Under the pieces are notes generated by a model. That model ran no database searches, was not told the DNA's origin, and worked only from the letters and a program-made list of their open reading frames with translations. DNA of 6,543 nucleotides, from positions 1 to 6,543 of the forward strand of contig CAKRLN010000123.1 of assembly GCA_934359535.1 (NCBI GenBank), in the 5' to 3' direction. Positions 4,398-6,543 of this stretch are shown one piece after another; within the stretch, counting starts at the first letter, position 1; each line of letters starts with the position of its first letter. Made by a program: the position numbers and the translations under genes. This stretch comes from an uncultured Lachnospiraceae bacterium (GTDB taxonomy: Bacteria; Bacillota; Clostridia; Lachnospirales; Lachnospiraceae).

Positions 4398-5267
4398 ATG
4401 ACCCAAGACAAATCATCCAAAATTATACACGTATTAAAAAGCTACACCTTAATCACAATCAGTATTTTTATCATGGCCTTCGGTGTGTACTTCTTTAAAT
4501 TTCCAAATAACTTTGTATTCGGCGGCATTACCGGATTCGCGGTTGTTGTTGCACAGATCACACCGCTTTCTGCAAGTACCTTTTCCTTTCTTGCAAACAC
4601 GGCATTGCTTGTTCTTGGTCTTCTGGCACTCGGACGCTCCTTCGCAGTCAAAACAACCTATGCCAGCATGCTGCTTTCAATTCTTTTAGTTGTATTTGAA
4701 CATGTTTATCCTATGGATCACCCAATGTCCAATGAACCAATGTTAGAGCTTTTATTTGCGATTGCACTGCCTGCAATCGGCTCTGCGCTGTTATTCTACC
4801 TTGGAGCTTCCAGCGGTGGAACCGATGTGGTTGCAATGATTATTAAGAAGTATACAAGCATGAAGGATATCGGCATGGCTTTATTTATTACCGATTTATT
4901 AATGATCATTTTTGCCTGCTTCGTATTCGACATCAAAACAGCACTTTATTCCTTTGTCGGTCTGACTGTAAAATCCTTTTTGATCGACAGCATTATCGAA
5001 AATATTACTCTATGCAAATCCATTATGATCATCTGCGATGATCCGGAGCCAATTTGTAAATACATTACACAGGGATTAAATAAAGGTGCCACCATCGTTG
5101 ACGGCCAGGGCGCTTATACCCATGCAAATAAACATATTGTATTTACAACCCTGACAAGAAGACAGGCAATTGTTCTCCGCAACTATATCCATGAGAACCG
5201 CCTGAATGCATTTATCTCTGTTTCAAGCACAAGCGAAGTGTTTGGAAATGGATTTTCTAATATCTAA
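4398..5267 (+). CDS. YitT family membrane protein (YitT/DUF161 membrane region plus DUF2179)
   Basis: The product has 289 residues, the usual YitT length. Hydrophobic segments occur at about 14-33, 40-55, 62-79, 88-102, 117-137 and 158-177, with further hydrophobic sequence to about 200. The family signature GASSGGTDVVAMII is at 136-149. The C-terminal soluble domain (about 205-289, SIMIICDDPEPICKYITQGLNKGATIVDGQGAYTHANKHIVFTTL) is the DUF2179 region, a small ligand-binding-like fold. YitT proteins lie in the cytoplasmic membrane; their substrate is not established. The gene has its own promoter, SD and terminator, so it is a single-gene unit. It is divergent from the MATE gene but nothing links their functions. 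Family assignment is firm; function is not. Confidence 0.92.
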   Translation: MTQDKSSKIIHVLKSYTLITISIFIMAFGVYFFKFPNNFVFGGITGFAVVVAQITPLSASTFSFLANTALLVLGLLALGRSFAVKTTYASMLLSILLVVFEHVYPMDHPMSNEPMLELLFAIALPAIGSALLFYLGASSGGTDVVAMIIKKYTSMKDIGMALFITDLLMIIFACFVFDIKTALYSFVGLTVKSFLIDSIIENITLCKSIMIICDDPEPICKYITQGLNKGATIVDGQGAYTHANKHIVFTTLTRRQAIVLRNYIHENRLNAFISVSSTSEVFGNGFSNI

Positions 5268-5271
5268 ACCA

Positions 5272-5308
5272 AGACAGCAGGAGCTTTCGCCCCTGCTGTC
5301 TGTTTTTT
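5272..5308 (+). terminator. Intrinsic terminator of the YitT-family gene
   Basis: AGACAGCAGG (5272-5281) and CCTGCTGTCT (5292-5301) form a perfect ten-pair stem around a ten-base loop, followed by GTTTTTT. It starts five bases after the TAA. It lacks a T-run in the minus direction, so it should not stop the facing GLUG gene efficiently. Confidence 0.92.
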
Positions 5309-5376
5309 CTTCTGCCTGATCGCAGATTCTGCTAATAAGTTTCCTGTCATTTTTTGTACCAAGGGTACAGCTGCTC
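5309..5376. other. Short intergenic region between converging YitT-family and GLUG genes
   Basis: It contains TGTACC-AAG-GGTACA (5355-5369), a six-pair hairpin with the T-run on the wrong side for a terminator in either direction, and a short GCAGATTCTGC palindrome. I see no clear terminator for the GLUG gene. Confidence 0.4.
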
Positions 5377-6543
5377 TTATTTTCTTGGCAGTCCTATAAT
5401 TGTTGGATAAGACTTGTTGTTCTTAACTTCCCATATGTCACACTTATAGTCATCCACACGCTGTGTCCAGTGATTGAGCTTATCCACTAATGTCCAGCCA
5501 CTTGTTCCAGTTTCGCAGTCATCATACATCTTGATTCCAGGTCCACTGAAGGAAGCTGTCTTCTGGCTGGATAAACCTTTCTTGCCAACTTTACCAATCG
5601 CGTCCTTTCCTTCGGCACTTCCATCTAAGAAGTAACACTGGTCTACCGCTACATTACCGGTGCTCTTTGATTTCTTTTCTACATATCCGACAATTGCTCC
5701 GGTATGCTCCGAACCACCAGTGGTAGACACAATACCGATATGATAGCAGTTATATACGGTATCGCTGTGCTGTGTTCTTCCGACAATTCCGCCACGGCTT
5801 CCATTGTTACCGCCATAGATCACACCAAAGTCTGCACAGTTTCTTGTGTTCGAGCAATCTGAGTAACCAACAATACCACCGATAAAGTCTGCGCCATATG
5901 CTCTTCCATAGAATTCGCACTGTGCGGCCGTGCTCCACAATGCAAGTCCCACAATACCACCTATATTTTCAGATCCATCAACTACTGCGTAGCTGATGTT
6001 ATTACCAGTATAGGAATTGTCCAGTCGTCCTACTACAGAACCAACCTGACTGTCTCCTGAGAAGTAAGAATCATCGATAAAGATGTTATAAACGCTTCCC
6101 TTGTATACGAATCCGGTCAGACCGGTATAGACGTCTCCCATACCAATGATTCCGGTCAGCTTATAGTTCTGTCCATTCAATGTGCCACTCCACTTGCTCT
6201 GGTAAAACCAATTATTTGTATATACTAAGTCTCCATCTCCAATTGGCTCCCACAGATATGCTGACAGATCCATATCTGCACCAATTATTACTGTCTTGCC
6301 ACTAAATGAATTTCCATCTTTGACAAGCACCGCAAGTCCTGCAAGCTGCTCTGGTTCTGTCAAGGTAAAGGTTGTATCCGTGTCATTATACCAGTCTGTA
6401 TTCGCATGGTCCGCCCAGCTTTCAGTCGGTTTTGCCTTCGTCTGTGCATCTTTTACAAACAATGCCTCTGTGACATCATTATAGTTCTCATCACCAGTAA
6501 TCGTTACATTAACATCATAAGTTGTTTCCGGTGTCAGACGCTC
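5377..6543 (-). CDS. Large secreted protein with GLUG repeats, C-terminal part (runs off right edge)
   Basis: The frame is open to the window edge; the visible 388 residues are only the C-terminal part, and the TTG at 6462 is internal. Residues 1-33 (ERLTPETTYDVNVTITGDENYNDVTEALFVKDA) look like the end of an Fn3-like beta-sandwich. The next part, with FTLTEPEQLAGLAVLVKDG and GADMDLSAYLWEPIG, is the usual lead-in to GLUG repeats. Five repeat cores follow: GSVVG (168-172), GGIVG (195-199), GGIVG (222-226), GGIVG (251-255) and GAIVG (282-286), 27 to 31 residues apart, as in surface adhesins and IgA-peptidase-like proteins. The end WEVKNNKSYPTIIGLPRK carries no LPXTG sorting signal or membrane anchor, so the protein is secreted or anchored by its unseen N-terminal part. 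The ligand is unknown. It converges on the YitT-family gene. Confidence 0.82.
   Translation of the reverse strand, partial: ERLTPETTYDVNVTITGDENYNDVTEALFVKDAQTKAKPTESWADHANTDWYNDTDTTFTLTEPEQLAGLAVLVKDGNSFSGKTVIIGADMDLSAYLWEPIGDGDLVYTNNWFYQSKWSGTLNGQNYKLTGIIGMGDVYTGLTGFVYKGSVYNIFIDDSYFSGDSQVGSVVGRLDNSYTGNNISYAVVDGSENIGGIVGLALWSTAAQCEFYGRAYGADFIGGIVGYSDCSNTRNCADFGVIYGGNNGSRGGIVGRTQHSDTVYNCYHIGIVSTTGGSEHTGAIVGYVEKKSKSTGNVAVDQCYFLDGSAEGKDAIGKVGKKGLSSQKTASFSGPGIKMYDDCETGTSGWTLVDKLNHWTQRVDDYKCDIWEVKNNKSYPTIIGLPRK

Noticed and set aside
4148..4498. 116-codon plus-strand frame ahead of the YitT-family gene
   Set aside because: It spans the divergent promoter region and overlaps the recognised YitT start in another frame without an SD.
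5355..5369. TGTACC-AAG-GGTACA hairpin as terminator of the GLUG gene
   Set aside because: In the minus direction it is followed by A residues, not T, and on the plus strand the T-run precedes the stem.
6460..6462. TTG as the start of the GLUG protein
   Set aside because: The frame stays open and protein-like (Fn3-style sequence) to the window edge; no SD precedes the TTG.

Overview
The window looks like chromosomal DNA of an anaerobic gut Firmicute, most likely a Lachnospiraceae member (Roseburia/Agathobacter/Blautia type). The grounds are AT-rich intergenic DNA, strong purine-rich Shine-Dalgarno (SD) sites, a secreted plant-polysaccharide hydrolase, a YitT-family membrane protein and a MepA-like MATE exporter. 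The genus is inferred from protein style; no marker gene is present.

Layout, left to right. (1) 1-701, minus: N-terminal third or half of a secreted GH53 endo-beta-1,4-galactanase with signal peptide and an Ig-like accessory region; it runs off the left edge. Its 5' region carries clustered TTGCAA/GCGCAA dyads that look like a LacI-type operator. (2) 1139-1921, minus: an orphan protein with a coiled-coil start and a PD-(D/E)XK nuclease-like C-terminus, with a good promoter at 1958-1986. (3) 1940-2712: about 770 bp without a convincing gene but full of structure. It holds four inverted pairs of the form AGGGCTA-N22-TAGCCCT (one with a 21-nt gap), a 39-bp-period tandem duplication, two small hairpins, and a nested palindromic element of about 240 bp with 18-bp perfect inverted ends. 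(4) 2713-2907, plus: a 64-residue protein with a C-x3-C-x2-C-x3-C motif, starting right beside the palindromic element. (5) 2834-4159, minus: a MATE multidrug/Na+ antiporter whose 3' end overlaps the small gene by 74 bp, tail to tail. (6) 4398-5267, plus: a YitT-family membrane protein with extended -10 promoter, SD and a clear intrinsic terminator. (7) 5377-6543, minus: C-terminal part of a large secreted protein with five GLUG-type repeats after a beta-sandwich (Fn3-like) end.

The genes do not form one pathway. Each is a single-gene unit, and strand changes at nearly every boundary. The GH53 enzyme and the GLUG protein are both extracellular and fit a fibre-degrading, surface-active lifestyle. 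The least explained part is 1940-2907: repeat structures upstream of a nuclease-like orphan and beside a tiny Cys-motif protein. No CRISPR array, tRNA, rRNA or transposase gene was seen.
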